A DNA stretch of 64,000 bases from Anaerofilum hominis (lineage in GTDB: Bacteria > Bacillota > Clostridia > Oscillospirales > Ruminococcaceae): assembly GCF_014287275.1 (NCBI RefSeq), contig NZ_JACONZ010000001.1, forward strand, positions 62,001 through 126,000. Direction: 5' to 3'. The position numbers and the translations under genes are program-made. Positions 50,701 through 57,275 of the stretch are shown piece by piece. The notes under the pieces were generated by a model. It was not told the origin of the DNA. It did no database searches and saw only the letters and a list, made by a program, of their open reading frames with translations. Position 1 is the first letter of the stretch. Each line of letters opens with the position of its first letter.

Positions 50701-51652
50701 CGTCAAGGGGAACGACCGTCCAGGACAAAATTTCCGCGTAGCCTGCGCCGGCCGCCGCCGCAATAAAGCTCTGGTTGCGGCTTTCGGCACATTCAAACAC
50801 ACCAAGCCGGCCGGGATAAAAGATCTCTTCCCCTATCTCCTGCTGTGTCACGGGGGACTTTGCCGGTTGGGGCCCGGCGCCTGCCGGCGCCGGCTCTGCG
50901 GGGATGTCAAGCCCCTGAGGCTCCGCATCTGCCGCCGCAGGCGCTGCGCCAGCGTCCTGACCCGGCGCCGTACCGGCATCCGCGCCCGTGCCGCCCTGCG
51001 GGTCCGCGGACGGGGCCGTCTGCGGCGCTGTTTCCGGCGCATTTTCGGAAACAGACGGCGTTTCCTCCGGCAGTGCCATCTCCGCCCCCGCCACGGCGGT
51101 CGGCTGCGGCAAAGCGGTCGGTTCCGCCACGGCGGTCGGCTCAGGTACAGCGGACGGCTCCGGGGCTGCCGTCGGCTCAGATGCGGTCTCGTCCTGAGAA
51201 GAACTGTCCATCGCGGTAAAGTGGTTATAGACATAGGTGAAATCCGGGGCTGCGGCGGCGCTGTCCCCGGAAAACGCCTTTTCGCCGATGCGGACGACCG
51301 AGGCGGGCAGTATCAGTGTATCGGACAAATTTTCGCAGTTATAAAACAGATAATCGCCGACCGAAGCGACGCCATCAGCGATCTCGATCTGCCGGATGAG
51401 CTGCCGCTCTCCATAAAACGGCGCGCGGGCGCCATCGGCATCCCGGTAATCATAGGTATCCCCGGTACCGCGGACCGAGAGGGTCCCATCGCCGGAAAGC
51501 GAAGCCGTCACATGATCGCCGATCTGATAGACCGTTTGCGGGTTCAGGGCGTAAGAGGTAAAAATATCCCACTGGAAAAAAGACAGAACAACGAACAGCG
51601 CCGTCAGAAACGCGGCGCCTCTTTTTAACTTTTTGTGATATGCTTTCGGCAT
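44768..51652 (-). CDS. giant secreted adhesin-like surface protein (2294 residues)
   Basis: The start 51652 (MPKAYHKKLKRG) follows GGGAGG. Residues 1-36 are a Sec signal peptide. About 60-120 are a BspA-type leucine-rich repeat (FYNCENLSDTLILPASV). About 130-260 are Pro/Glu/Ala-rich linkers with EPTA repeats. About 300-390 include an InlB-like beta-repeat (GYRFTGWKAEG). Two tandem units (about 535-935 and 938-1355) of glycine-rich parallel-beta-helix-like sequence (IGSGSG, ITGGTV) follow. Then come MBG/YDG-like and Ig-like domains to the C-terminus. There is no LPXTG motif or membrane anchor. It is the last gene of the SipW/TasA-like operon and is probably a matrix-attached adhesin. Confidence 0.88.
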   Translation of the reverse strand: MPKAYHKKLKRGAAFLTALFVVLSFFQWDIFTSYALNPQTVYQIGDHVTASLSGDGTLSVRGTGDTYDYRDADGARAPFYGERQLIRQIEIADGVASVGDYLFYNCENLSDTLILPASVVRIGEKAFSGDSAAAAPDFTYVYNHFTAMDSSSQDETASEPTAAPEPSAVPEPTAVAEPTALPQPTAVAGAEMALPEETPSVSENAPETAPQTAPSADPQGGTGADAGTAPGQDAGAAPAAADAEPQGLDIPAEPAPAGAGPQPAKSPVTQQEIGEEIFYPGRLGVFECAESRNQSFIAAAAGAGYAEILSWTVVPLDDGFGNRAAYAMPVTGKGAFLPAYEKTGLKKPGDARTGYRFTGWKAEGSETAVLAANSFCALPQDGLAAQWETLPRSLKQQTISRTAGTQLVEISGSLPESAQIFAQEAELTPDLLELVSGALGSDAPEIFFALDIAVLVDGEKYQPEEYGESVTVNIRNVENLPSGDVSILHLKENDQTSGFDFVETLAPQSLAENTVKFAAESFSLYIAAKAAAGETIVFDLSQGPVTLGANYSGRDSSGAAVTGAHQADNYYVVTQSGAAATENNIKFEGDGLSFRVELAGVNISRTFAGKDTTDADIEANSSIFIPAYEGCEKHVTLYLSGSNVLDNIAYYTHSADNTSGTQVSASTLKITSAAGDGSEEGSLTIDATARSRYTCIGGTGTRSPATGLTLAGGTITAVNNEYEAAIGGGSNGYAEIFITGGFITATQATGNAPAIGSGSGGTAAGADARIVITGGTVAAANQGAGGVAIGAGGSTDAAAGTADISISGGTVIATAGGKKAIGSGYSEKEQSYAAASVRITGGSVDGTVTGTPTCDGAAQVQRTAVTLKSNGAPQAGLAVDSFTLSSGAVYGAADVKTDQTGTVYLWLPDNVAVTAARSGIYVFTGEVKSGASADLTSGTVLFDLAKGPVVLGETYSGTDDAGQPVTGTHDPQTCYIIRQSDSAVSATTNTITFQGNGLTFQVVLDSINVDRTFHNTGNDDNRDVDSSIYIPAYPGAEKHVTLYLSGENRLNTICYYTINEDSHGTGAGRSASTLKITSAAGDGALDGSLTIDATQKGRFSCIGATGDKSTATGLTIAGGTITTRNSGAEACIGGGSNGFAEIFITGGKISATQNGNAPAIGSGSGTVAVGADAEITISGGIVQAENISSSGVAIGAGGSSRQAGGYAKVRISGGDILATVTGGTGIGGGNSIDVAGGGAEVAISGGTVASNGAIGGGFSETMGYAGAAITVTGGSLNAMMSKTPTNGFANVYLTSATLYNADRRMADTAVDTISVAGYGMKDVRTDGSGTLYLWLPENTELTGASAGGNGFTGSVLAKYAGILKYNSAKVYYSVHFPYDDRFTVYADADMTIPLMGTQTVPAGDVLSFWVQAKTYDGSGHCYTVDAYRSADTSMTLLPAESAKSGSYAYGLTVTSNTELLFVTRAGSATPRLSLDISTANAAVDSESVTIGGYKLSGYTGDLFLTSGGLPTSRLLVVTGGTHAVMIDRLVAQRSGNVIQIDGGKLSVTASSFNNNLASAGHSAILVQEGAELDLSVSGTASLEISSSDTRFSPIGGSGAVNITKDGGFLTLSGGENKQITAKSYTYTTSSLSGALPYSVLLTEGTLAGYHDGSRLTAADAAHSVSAKTVFTACAVSYLLPSDMQAPAYAISENGGLSITLPADTGVQTVKRDGTPLGGGEYERTAEALLIMPAAAHGSLEITLGKEGAISYRAADYAAEYTGEEHIFRVTVAYPAEGAKVSYSTDQVRWQDSPPVRTDVGSSTIYWKIAADGLEEISGSNTFAVTKGTNQWLTDLTCPSVQYGTALRPNAQAKWGEVIYSYYTAADLSSPLTTEPTEAGSYYVKAVVEETGNYDRLESDLIPFTIETTVIYSAEGKILERLSTKDGVPISTAVTTAANGAFTVSYGFFYIPNSAETPLTLQFSEPLPKGTKLTMLDICPSHADKPRFFYYIVPEVGAASVRSTDFYQMGTVVHGTFENENAQTAREIQYQLCVEFPQEAAASSGLVIRLTQNGAEIDKTAVTVTRTAPRSAGALSLTAQAGQGEISAAAAVSGAADNSVIALSLLDGSGSRIDFPAGLGITLDGRMPSAVRSSFAAFDGIKNGSHTISVTGLPAGDYQLKADLCSAPEDPSYPLADSVSEAAAAGLVVNVYEYALKVELSDGQSRVVNGEAGGELRFQLTGRGPGEITVDPQRKTADGYVSLAPQWEARVTGAAGDDPRSAAAAVTVPAGTAPGTYRLVFQLGDAQFPYNILVE
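47590..50053 (-). repeat. two tandem ~1.2-kb coding repeats inside the adhesin gene
   Basis: The unit beginning VFDLSQGPVTLG (about 50053-48850) is repeated as LFDLAKGPVVLG (about 48840-47590). Matching landmarks run along both copies: EKHVTLYLSG, ASTLKITSAAGDG, AIGGGSNG/CIGGGSNG, NAPAIGSGSG, VAIGAGGS and LYLWLP. The copies have diverged, so this is an old duplication, but domain gain or loss by recombination is possible. Confidence 0.85.
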
Positions 51653-51678
51653 CGTATCACCTCCCGGCTGCGGAAAAA

Positions 51679-52422
51679 TCAAGGATCGGCAAGCGCAATG
51701 GAGCCGCCCTCTAAGAGCTTTTCGCCGACCGCAGGATGATCTGCAAGCGTACTTTCAAAGAAAACAAGAGAGTAATGGGCGTGGGGAGAAAGCCCTGACA
51801 AGGTCCCGCTTTCGCCTGACGTCCAGCCTGCCATCAGTTCGTTTGTGCTGTCAGGTACAAGATCTGCGCCGTAAATGATGGTAATGTCCTGGACCTTCGC
51901 CCCGATATAGAGATCCAGCACGAGATAATATCCCTGGTCGGTGATCCTGTATACCGTGTTTTCTCCGGGGTCCTGAAAAGTGAAAGAGGCGGACAAAGTC
52001 TTTTGATAGGGGGAAGCTGCGGCGGCAAAGATAGTCTTTGTCTCCCCCGCAGTCCCGGACAGGTCATACTCATCGCTGCTCTGCGCGCCGCCCTTTAAAG
52101 TGCGCGGCTCGGCACTTCCCTTTTCGCCAATGGTATAGCTGATATCCGCGCCTGTGGCGTTCAGCCCGTCATGATTGGCCACCCGGATATTGACTGAGCC
52201 GGTGTACACCGTATATGCGGCCCCGCCCTCTTTCAGGTAATCGCTCTCAAAATAAAAATCAGCGGCCGTCGCGATCTGTCCCTCTTCCCGCTGCAGCACG
52301 TAGCGGGAAAAGGTGACTGCGCTGCCGGACAGCAGCAAGATGCCGATGATCACCAGCACGGCGGGCAGCCGGTGATCCCTCTTCTTTTTTTTGCTGTGAA
52401 ACTTATATCTGCGGCGTTCCAT
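51679..52422 (-). CDS. SipW-dependent-type exported protein
   Basis: The 247-residue protein has a very basic N-terminus, a hydrophobic segment (about residues 20-40, AVLVIIGILLLSGSAVTFSRY) and an extracytoplasmic beta-rich domain. The SRY just after the hydrophobic stretch resembles SipW-processed camelysin/TasA-like signal peptides. GGGGAGG precedes the start. It lies between the 224-residue TasA-like gene and the giant adhesin in the same operon. No enzymatic motif is visible; a minor fibre or anchor subunit is an inference. Confidence 0.72.
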   Translation of the reverse strand: MERRRYKFHSKKKKRDHRLPAVLVIIGILLLSGSAVTFSRYVLQREEGQIATAADFYFESDYLKEGGAAYTVYTGSVNIRVANHDGLNATGADISYTIGEKGSAEPRTLKGGAQSSDEYDLSGTAGETKTIFAAAASPYQKTLSASFTFQDPGENTVYRITDQGYYLVLDLYIGAKVQDITIIYGADLVPDSTNELMAGWTSGESGTLSGLSPHAHYSLVFFESTLADHPAVGEKLLEGGSIALADP

Positions 52423-52454
52423 CGGGCCGTGCCTCCCCTCTGCCGTCGATCCTC

Positions 52455-52985
52455 TCAGGCCTGCGCCGGAAGAGACTGCTTTGCATTTATGACCAGCGTC
52501 ACCAGATCGATCTCCCGGGCGTAATCTTCAGCCGTCTTTTCTTTCGGCCAGCTCACAGTCAAAATATAGGTGTGAGCGGTCTGCTGCGCCGCGGGGAAAA
52601 GACCGCCCGTCCACACGCGCACGCCCTCACCCGCCTTTACACGGCCTGCCTCTTCGCCTCCGTCGGCAGCCAGCGCATAGGTGAGGGGCAGATTTCCCGT
52701 CGTCTCCACAGCGATCTCATACTCCTGGGCCACTTCACTGACGCGGCCGCCGGAGTAGTTGGCCACCTGAAACGAAAACGTTCTCACATCCCCGGGCTTC
52801 ATGCCGCTGACATCGATCGCCTCCTGCGAGGTGAGATCCAGCGCAGCGGCGGCGACTGCCGCTGTGCCGCTGCCGGACACCGGGGCGGAAAAGCGGGAAT
52901 AAGAGAGGCCGCCCACAGCGGCGAACACGGCGCTGAGACAAAGCGCATAGCCCAAAAGCCTGGCTGGTGTCAGATGTTTCTTCAT
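52455..52985 (-). CDS. TasA/camelysin-like SipW-dependent exported protein
   Basis: The 176-residue protein starts at 52985 (MKKHLTPARLLGYALC) with a four-base overlap on the preceding signal peptidase gene. A signal sequence (about residues 7-28, ending GGLSYSRFSA) leads into a single beta-sandwich-like domain with FSFQVANYSGGRVSEVAQEYEIAVETTGNLPLTYAL. That pattern is typical of TasA/camelysin-like proteins. Direct overlap with a SipW-type peptidase argues that it is its substrate. It lacks any LPXTG anchor. Confidence 0.76.
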   Translation of the reverse strand: MKKHLTPARLLGYALCLSAVFAAVGGLSYSRFSAPVSGSGTAAVAAAALDLTSQEAIDVSGMKPGDVRTFSFQVANYSGGRVSEVAQEYEIAVETTGNLPLTYALAADGGEEAGRVKAGEGVRVWTGGLFPAAQQTAHTYILTVSWPKEKTAEDYAREIDLVTLVINAKQSLPAQA

Positions 52986-53527
52986 TTTTCCCGCTCCTCT
53001 CCTTTCCTTTGTCGCTTCTGCCGCGGCCCGGTCAGCAGCAGGGCTCCAAGGCCCGCAGTCAGCACGAGCAAAAGTCCCGCAGGGGTGCGCAGGAAAAGAA
53101 CGACCCTGCCCGCTGCAGGCAGCCTGCACACCACCCGCCCCCTGATCTGCTGCGGCCGCAAAAGCGCCCCGTCCGCGGCGCTGTTCGCATCTCCCTTTGT
53201 GCGAAACCCATCCTCCTCGCGGCCAATGATCCGATGGGTGATCAATACGCCCCCGTCGGAAAAGGTGACGATATCTCCCGGCTCATAGCGGTCCTCCTGG
53301 CGGATGACCAGCAGATCCCCGGCTGAAAAAGCCGGCTCCATGCTGCCCGAAAGGACGGTCACCGCGGCATATCCGAACAGGGCGGGAAGCGGTTCTTTCC
53401 TGACGAACCTTTCATAGAGAAGCCACAGAGCCGCTGAAAGCGCCAGCAGCGCGATGCCCACGGCAAAGCCGCGGCTGATTTTTTTCAAAGCGCCCCGCCT
53501 TTTGACGCCCGCCCGCTTATTCCGCAT
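52982..53527 (-). CDS. second SipW-type (Ser/His) signal peptidase
   Basis: The 181-residue membrane protein has helices at about residues 18-40 and 150-168 around an extracytoplasmic domain. It contains the catalytic serine in TVLSGSMEPAF and histidine in LITHRIIG, followed by RTKGDANSAADG. This is the ER/SipW-type Ser/His set, with no catalytic lysine. It overlaps the Ser-rich protein gene upstream by 11 bases and the TasA-like gene downstream by four. Having two SipW-type enzymes in one operon is unusual and suggests separate substrate sets. Confidence 0.87.
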   Translation of the reverse strand: MRNKRAGVKRRGALKKISRGFAVGIALLALSAALWLLYERFVRKEPLPALFGYAAVTVLSGSMEPAFSAGDLLVIRQEDRYEPGDIVTFSDGGVLITHRIIGREEDGFRTKGDANSAADGALLRPQQIRGRVVCRLPAAGRVVLFLRTPAGLLLVLTAGLGALLLTGPRQKRQRKGEEREK

Positions 53528-55091
53528 GGATCTTCAGGCTCACTTTATAAGTCCGGTCCTGTGCAGCGCCCGCGGCTGTGTCGGCGCTGTCATCGCCGCC
53601 CTCGTACGACCATTCCCATTCGATCTTCAGGACTGCCGGTTCCTGCCCGATCGTGCCGCCGCCAAGGCGCAGGGCCTGCCCCTTTTGCAGGGTCTGCCAC
53701 CCACCCGCAGCGCCGTCCGGCAGGACAAGCCGAAAACGCATGGGCAGATGGAAACTGGATTCTGCGACCGTGATCGTATAGGTCAAATCAGTCTCGCGGC
53801 TGTTGACGAGCCGAAACTGGTAAGTCCCGCGCGCCCCGGGCTGAAGATCGCCGTTTTCAGCCGTGCCCGTGCGGTCGCGGAACAGGTCGATCTCACTTGC
53901 GCTCTCCCACGGGCTCCAGCCGCCGGGGGCATCCTGTTCCGCTGTCAGCTTTCCCTTGCCGTCGTCCTCCGGTTCCGAGGAGGAAGACGGCGGGACCGGC
54001 GTCTGGGCCGGAGCAGAAGAAGATGTGTTGGAGGAGGACGAGCCCGAAGACGACGAGCCTGAAGAGGACGAGCCGGCGGAAGAGGATGTACTGGAAGAGG
54101 AACCACCGCCGGAGGGCCCCGGCCCCAAACCGCTGCCCGGCGCGCCGGCGGAGCCGCCGCCAGGGCTGCCATCAGGCTCTCTCTGTCCGCCTGGGCGGCT
54201 CTGCGCGCCCCCCTCGGGGGCCGGGCCGCCCGCGCCGATCTGGTAGGGCGTCTGGGACGAAACGATCTCGCCGTCCGGCAGGCGGATGTCCCCCGCCGAG
54301 ATCACTGTCCCGTCCGGCAGGCGAACGCCGCCCTCCGCTTCCACCCGCTCCCCGCCGCCCGCTTCCAGCCCGTCGGCGGGGATGGGGGCGGCCGTGTTGT
54401 CCGGCAGGACCAGCCATCCCGATGCGACCACCGTGCCGTCGGTCAGGATCACGGTGCCGGAGGGCAGAACGATCACGCCCTTTGCAGCGTCTATCCCGTT
54501 TCCATCTGCAAAGAGCGTCCCATCGTCTTTCAGCGCCGCGGCGGTTTTGGGGATGAGCTTCAGCTCCTCCCCGTCCCCGCGCAGTTCTATGGCCAGCTCA
54601 ACAAAGCGCACCTCTGCGGAAAGCTGTACTGCATACCGGTCCTCGCCGGCCAGCGCCACCTCCACAGGCTGCGCACCGCCCCGGCTGACCGTGACGCCGC
54701 AGGAGGCAAGCACGGCTCCCTCTGCGTCCAGCACGGAAAAGGTGTGCTCGCCCAAATCGACGTTATCGTAAAAAAAGCGGCCCTGGGCATCCGTCCGGGT
54801 CATGCGCGGCTCGCTGTGCAGCTCGACCACGCTGTCCGCGCAGGCCGTGCCGTCCGCATACCGCACCTGCCCCGCAAGGTGGACGGCCCGGCCCCCATCC
54901 TGCCCGATGACGATGGTATCAAGGATCTGCCCGCGGTGGGGGTCCGTGTTGCGGCCAATGAGAAATCCGACAAGGACCGACGAAAAAACCGCCAACAGCG
55001 CCAGCACAAGCAGCAGAAACCAACGCATGCGCGCATTGCCTTTTGTCTTTTCCGGCGAAGGGCCGCGCGCGTCCTGTTCTTCCTCTCTCAT
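53517..55091 (-). CDS. membrane-anchored Ser-rich surface protein with TasA-like C-terminal domain
   Basis: The 524-residue protein has a charged N-terminus and a signal anchor (about residues 22-46). A carboxypeptidase-regulatory-like beta domain follows (about 68-136, TRTDAQGRFFYDNVDLGEHTFSV). Next come LPDGTVI-type beta repeats (about 205-280), a Gly/Pro then Ser-rich low-complexity linker (about 290-380), and a C-terminal domain (about 395-524) with GDLQPGARGTYQFRLVN resembling TasA/camelysin domains. GGAGGG precedes the start. It could tether fibres to the membrane (inference). The serine tract is encoded by near-repeats at 54000-54110. Confidence 0.78.
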   Translation of the reverse strand: MREEEQDARGPSPEKTKGNARMRWFLLLVLALLAVFSSVLVGFLIGRNTDPHRGQILDTIVIGQDGGRAVHLAGQVRYADGTACADSVVELHSEPRMTRTDAQGRFFYDNVDLGEHTFSVLDAEGAVLASCGVTVSRGGAQPVEVALAGEDRYAVQLSAEVRFVELAIELRGDGEELKLIPKTAAALKDDGTLFADGNGIDAAKGVIVLPSGTVILTDGTVVASGWLVLPDNTAAPIPADGLEAGGGERVEAEGGVRLPDGTVISAGDIRLPDGEIVSSQTPYQIGAGGPAPEGGAQSRPGGQREPDGSPGGGSAGAPGSGLGPGPSGGGSSSSTSSSAGSSSSGSSSSGSSSSNTSSSAPAQTPVPPSSSSEPEDDGKGKLTAEQDAPGGWSPWESASEIDLFRDRTGTAENGDLQPGARGTYQFRLVNSRETDLTYTITVAESSFHLPMRFRLVLPDGAAGGWQTLQKGQALRLGGGTIGQEPAVLKIEWEWSYEGGDDSADTAAGAAQDRTYKVSLKIHAE

Positions 55092-55133
55092 CGTTGTCCC
55101 TCCTTTCGCGGATGGTCTTCAACCGTTTGCAGG

Positions 55134-55182
55134 GCGCGCGGCCAGCCGCCGCGCGCTCTGCAAAGGGCTGAAAAGCCCTTGC
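55134..55182. promoter_or_regulatory. two intercistronic hairpins after the TasA-like gene
   Basis: GCGCGCGGC/GCCGCGCGC (55134-55142 and 55148-55156) and GCAAAGGGCT/AAGCCCTTGC (55160-55169 and 55173-55182) are back-to-back inverted repeats without a following T run. Such hairpins often stabilise the upstream part of an mRNA or partly terminate it. That would raise the ratio of the TasA-like subunit to the later genes. Confidence 0.55.
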
Positions 55183-55217
55183 TGACCCCGCCTGGCACAG
55201 GGGCGGGAAAATAGATT

Positions 55218-55832
55218 TTAAGCCGTGGGGGTATCCGTGGGGACGACCTGTTCCACCTTGCAGGTGATATCCAGCTTTGCGGTGTCCAGAGTTTCCTTGA
55301 CGCCAAGCGCGGTGTCAGCTGCGGCGGCACTGTCAGGGTCCCATCTCCAATGGAGATAGAACGTCTGGGCCGCGCTGCCCACCGCGACTTCCGTATCCGT
55401 CGGCTTCAAAGCCGTTGCCGCTGCCCATGCACCGTCTGCTGGATCGCTAGCATCGGTCGTGATCGCGTACTGCAGCGGAATATTTCCAGTATTGGTTTCC
55501 GCGATTTTGAAAGTAGGCTTGAGGGCGACCTCACCATTATTCTGCAGTGTGATCGCAACCTTGCCGCTGGTGCCGGGCGCCACGACGGCGGATGAGGCGC
55601 TTACTTTGTCGTTGTTATAAGCCTTACTGAAAAGGGCGGAAAGATCGATCTTCTGGCTGCCAGTTTGCTCGGTGGCGCCGTTCAAATCAAAGGCGAATTT
55701 TGCGACGGTGGCCGTCGCATCGCCGGTGACATCAGCGGTGTACTTTGCCAGCGTCCCGCCCATCAGGCAGGTGCTGATCAGGGTGAGCGCCAGGGCCAGA
55801 ACACCCAGGCGGCCCGCAGCTTTTTTCATCAT
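55218..55832 (-). CDS. TasA/camelysin-like major fibre protein candidate
   Basis: The 204-residue protein has a SipW-type signal peptide (MMKKAAGRLGVLALALTL, then STCLMGGTLAKYT). A beta-sandwich domain rich in Ala, Thr and Asp with few aromatics follows; it includes VVAPGTSGKVAITLQNNGEVALKPTFKI and NTGNIPLQYAI. These are hallmarks of SipW-dependent biofilm-matrix proteins (TasA, camelysin, BsaA). AAGGAGG gives it the strongest ribosome-binding site in the operon. It directly follows the first SipW-type peptidase. I infer it is the major secreted subunit. Confidence 0.83.
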   Translation of the reverse strand: MMKKAAGRLGVLALALTLISTCLMGGTLAKYTADVTGDATATVAKFAFDLNGATEQTGSQKIDLSALFSKAYNNDKVSASSAVVAPGTSGKVAITLQNNGEVALKPTFKIAETNTGNIPLQYAITTDASDPADGAWAAATALKPTDTEVAVGSAAQTFYLHWRWDPDSAAAADTALGVKETLDTAKLDITCKVEQVVPTDTPTA

Positions 55833-56118
55833 GAAGGGTTCCTCCTTAATAAAAAGAATCGGGTTGGGAAGCGTGTTTTCTGCTGCGGAACGCGCTTCCC
55901 ACTTGCCCGCAGCGTTTACCGGGCGGCCCCGGCTCTATGGGACATCCGCGGCATACTGTGCCTGTACCGCGAATGAGACCATCCAGATATCATTGCCGCC
56001 CACCGAGGGGCGGCCAAAAACAGAGAGGCGGGCAAGAGGCGAAAAGGCCGGCTTTTGCGTCATCCGCACTCTTTGGGACCTGCTGCCTGCAGAGAAGTGG
56101 GCGCCGAGGCGCTGGATA
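55833..56118. other. gap between the SipW gene and the TasA-like gene
   Basis: Two hairpins are visible: GCCGCCC/GGGCGGC (55991-56010) and GGGAAGCG/CGCTTCCC (about 55875-55910). No promoter close to consensus was found, so the TasA-like gene probably depends on transcription from upstream of sipW. Confidence 0.4.
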
Positions 56119-56742
56119 TTACTCTTCTCCCGCGCGGTCCCGGGCCGCTTTCAGGGCATTCAGCTCCGCTTCCAGCGCGTCGGCCCGGCTTTTTTCCTTT
56201 TTATCAGCTCTCCAGCGCGCAGCCATGTCCCAAAAGATCAACAGCAGGACGGGACAGACGATAAAAACGACCATGCCGGTGGTGCTGGACAGAAAAAGTA
56301 CAAAATTACCGGCCCCACCGATGCGGCCGCCCCGCCATATTCCCTGTACCTGCTCCGGGCGGACCGTTTCTCTGTCCTCGACACTGTTGGCGTCGCCCCG
56401 CGTGACGTATCTTATTTCGCCGTTCTCATCCTGCTCCAGCCGCACGACCCGGTGGGTCACCGCCTGCCCGGAGGCCAAGTAGCAGATCACATCCCCCTCT
56501 TTCAAGGTCTGGGGGTCTGCTTTATGTAAAAAGATCAGGTCCCCCGTCATAAAGGTATCCTCCATCGACCCGGAAAGGACCGCCACCGGCTTGATGCCGA
56601 ACGCGCCCGGGATCTCCTGAGGATGCAGATAAGTATTGGCAATGATGATCACATTGATCACGATGATCGGCAAAAGCAGGACGCACAGCAACAGGTTGAG
56701 GACCCGAAAAAGGTTTTTGGCCTTTGTGGGCGTTTTTGTCAT
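56119..56742 (-). CDS. sipW: SipW-type (Ser/His) signal peptidase, first gene of the surface operon
   Basis: The 207-residue membrane protein has helices at about residues 12-35 and 150-172 and a basic, coiled-coil-like C-terminal tail (about 175-207). The extracytoplasmic domain carries the catalytic serine in VAVLSGSMEDTFMTGD and the histidine in AVTHRVVRL, followed by TRGDANSVEDRE. The Ser/His set without lysine places it with Bacillus SipW, which matures TasA-type proteins. GGGGGAG precedes the start. It is the first gene of the seven-gene leftward operon and lies 260 bases from the putative invertible promoter. Confidence 0.9.
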   Translation of the reverse strand: MTKTPTKAKNLFRVLNLLLCVLLLPIIVINVIIIANTYLHPQEIPGAFGIKPVAVLSGSMEDTFMTGDLIFLHKADPQTLKEGDVICYLASGQAVTHRVVRLEQDENGEIRYVTRGDANSVEDRETVRPEQVQGIWRGGRIGGAGNFVLFLSSTTGMVVFIVCPVLLLIFWDMAARWRADKKEKSRADALEAELNALKAARDRAGEE

Positions 56743-57002
56743 CCAGCTCCCCCCTTTTGATTCAGAATAAAAGCGAATGTCCGGCAGCCGGCCTGCACGC
56801 CCCGGGCCGTTCCCTCAGGCTGTGGGCCGCCGGCTGCCGGCACTTCAAGAAGTCGTTCCCTCTGGTCTCGCATCCTTTGCAGCGGCTTCGCTTTGCGGCG
56901 GGTCCCCCGCATGTTTCCGCGCGTCCGTCTTTTGCCGGACGCATCTGCGCAAAGCGTGCCCGGGGCACACCATGGCCCCGCGGCCCGGTCGCCTGCCCGC
57001 AC
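56743..57002 (-). promoter_or_regulatory. GC-rich fixed leader between the invertible segment and sipW
   Basis: These 260 bases lie outside the invertible segment. They contain a long 12-bp inverted repeat (CCGGCAGCCGGC at 56781-56792 with GCCGGCTGCCGG at 56829-56840), followed on the minus strand by GACATTCGCTTTTATT. This could act as an attenuator. A smaller CGGGGC/GCCCCG dyad lies near 56951-56970. I see no -35/-10 pair, so the operon seems to lack a fixed promoter. Confidence 0.5.
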
Positions 57003-57021
57003 CACATAATTTGTATTATGT
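57003..57021. repeat. left inverted repeat of the invertible segment
   Basis: CACATAATTTGTATTATGT is a perfect inverted copy of 57276-57294. It is itself an imperfect palindrome (ACATAAT, TTGT, ATTATGT), as expected of a tyrosine-recombinase core site with two recombinase arms. Confidence 0.85.
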
Positions 57022-57209
57022 AGTACCCCTAAGCCCGGTGGCGGCGGGAACAATACATAAATGCCAAAATGAGGAAAAAAATATGGAACAAAAAATTTTG
57101 GGCCGTTTTTTGCTCTGCAGGCGAGGCAGCAAAAACAGAGTCAGGACCCCCTGGCTCTATTGAAGTTTACATTTCAGGTCATATTTCACATCATGATCTC
57201 ACTATAAAC

Positions 57210-57238
57210 TTGATTTTTGTACCCATTTCATGCATAAT
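57210..57238 (+). promoter_or_regulatory. promoter inside the invertible segment, currently facing away from the operon
   Basis: TTGATT (57210-57215) and CATAAT (57233-57238) are separated by 17 bases. In this orientation transcription would run into the recombinase gene as antisense RNA. The minus strand of the segment has only a weak TATAGT without a -35 box. Confidence 0.65.
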
Positions 57239-57275
57239 ATATAAAAAAGCGAACGCCCATCCGGGAAGATACACC

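Noticed and set aside
44768..51652. Sortase-anchored (LPXTG) surface protein
   Set aside because: The C-terminus has no LPXTG, hydrophobic segment or basic tail, and no sortase gene is nearby.
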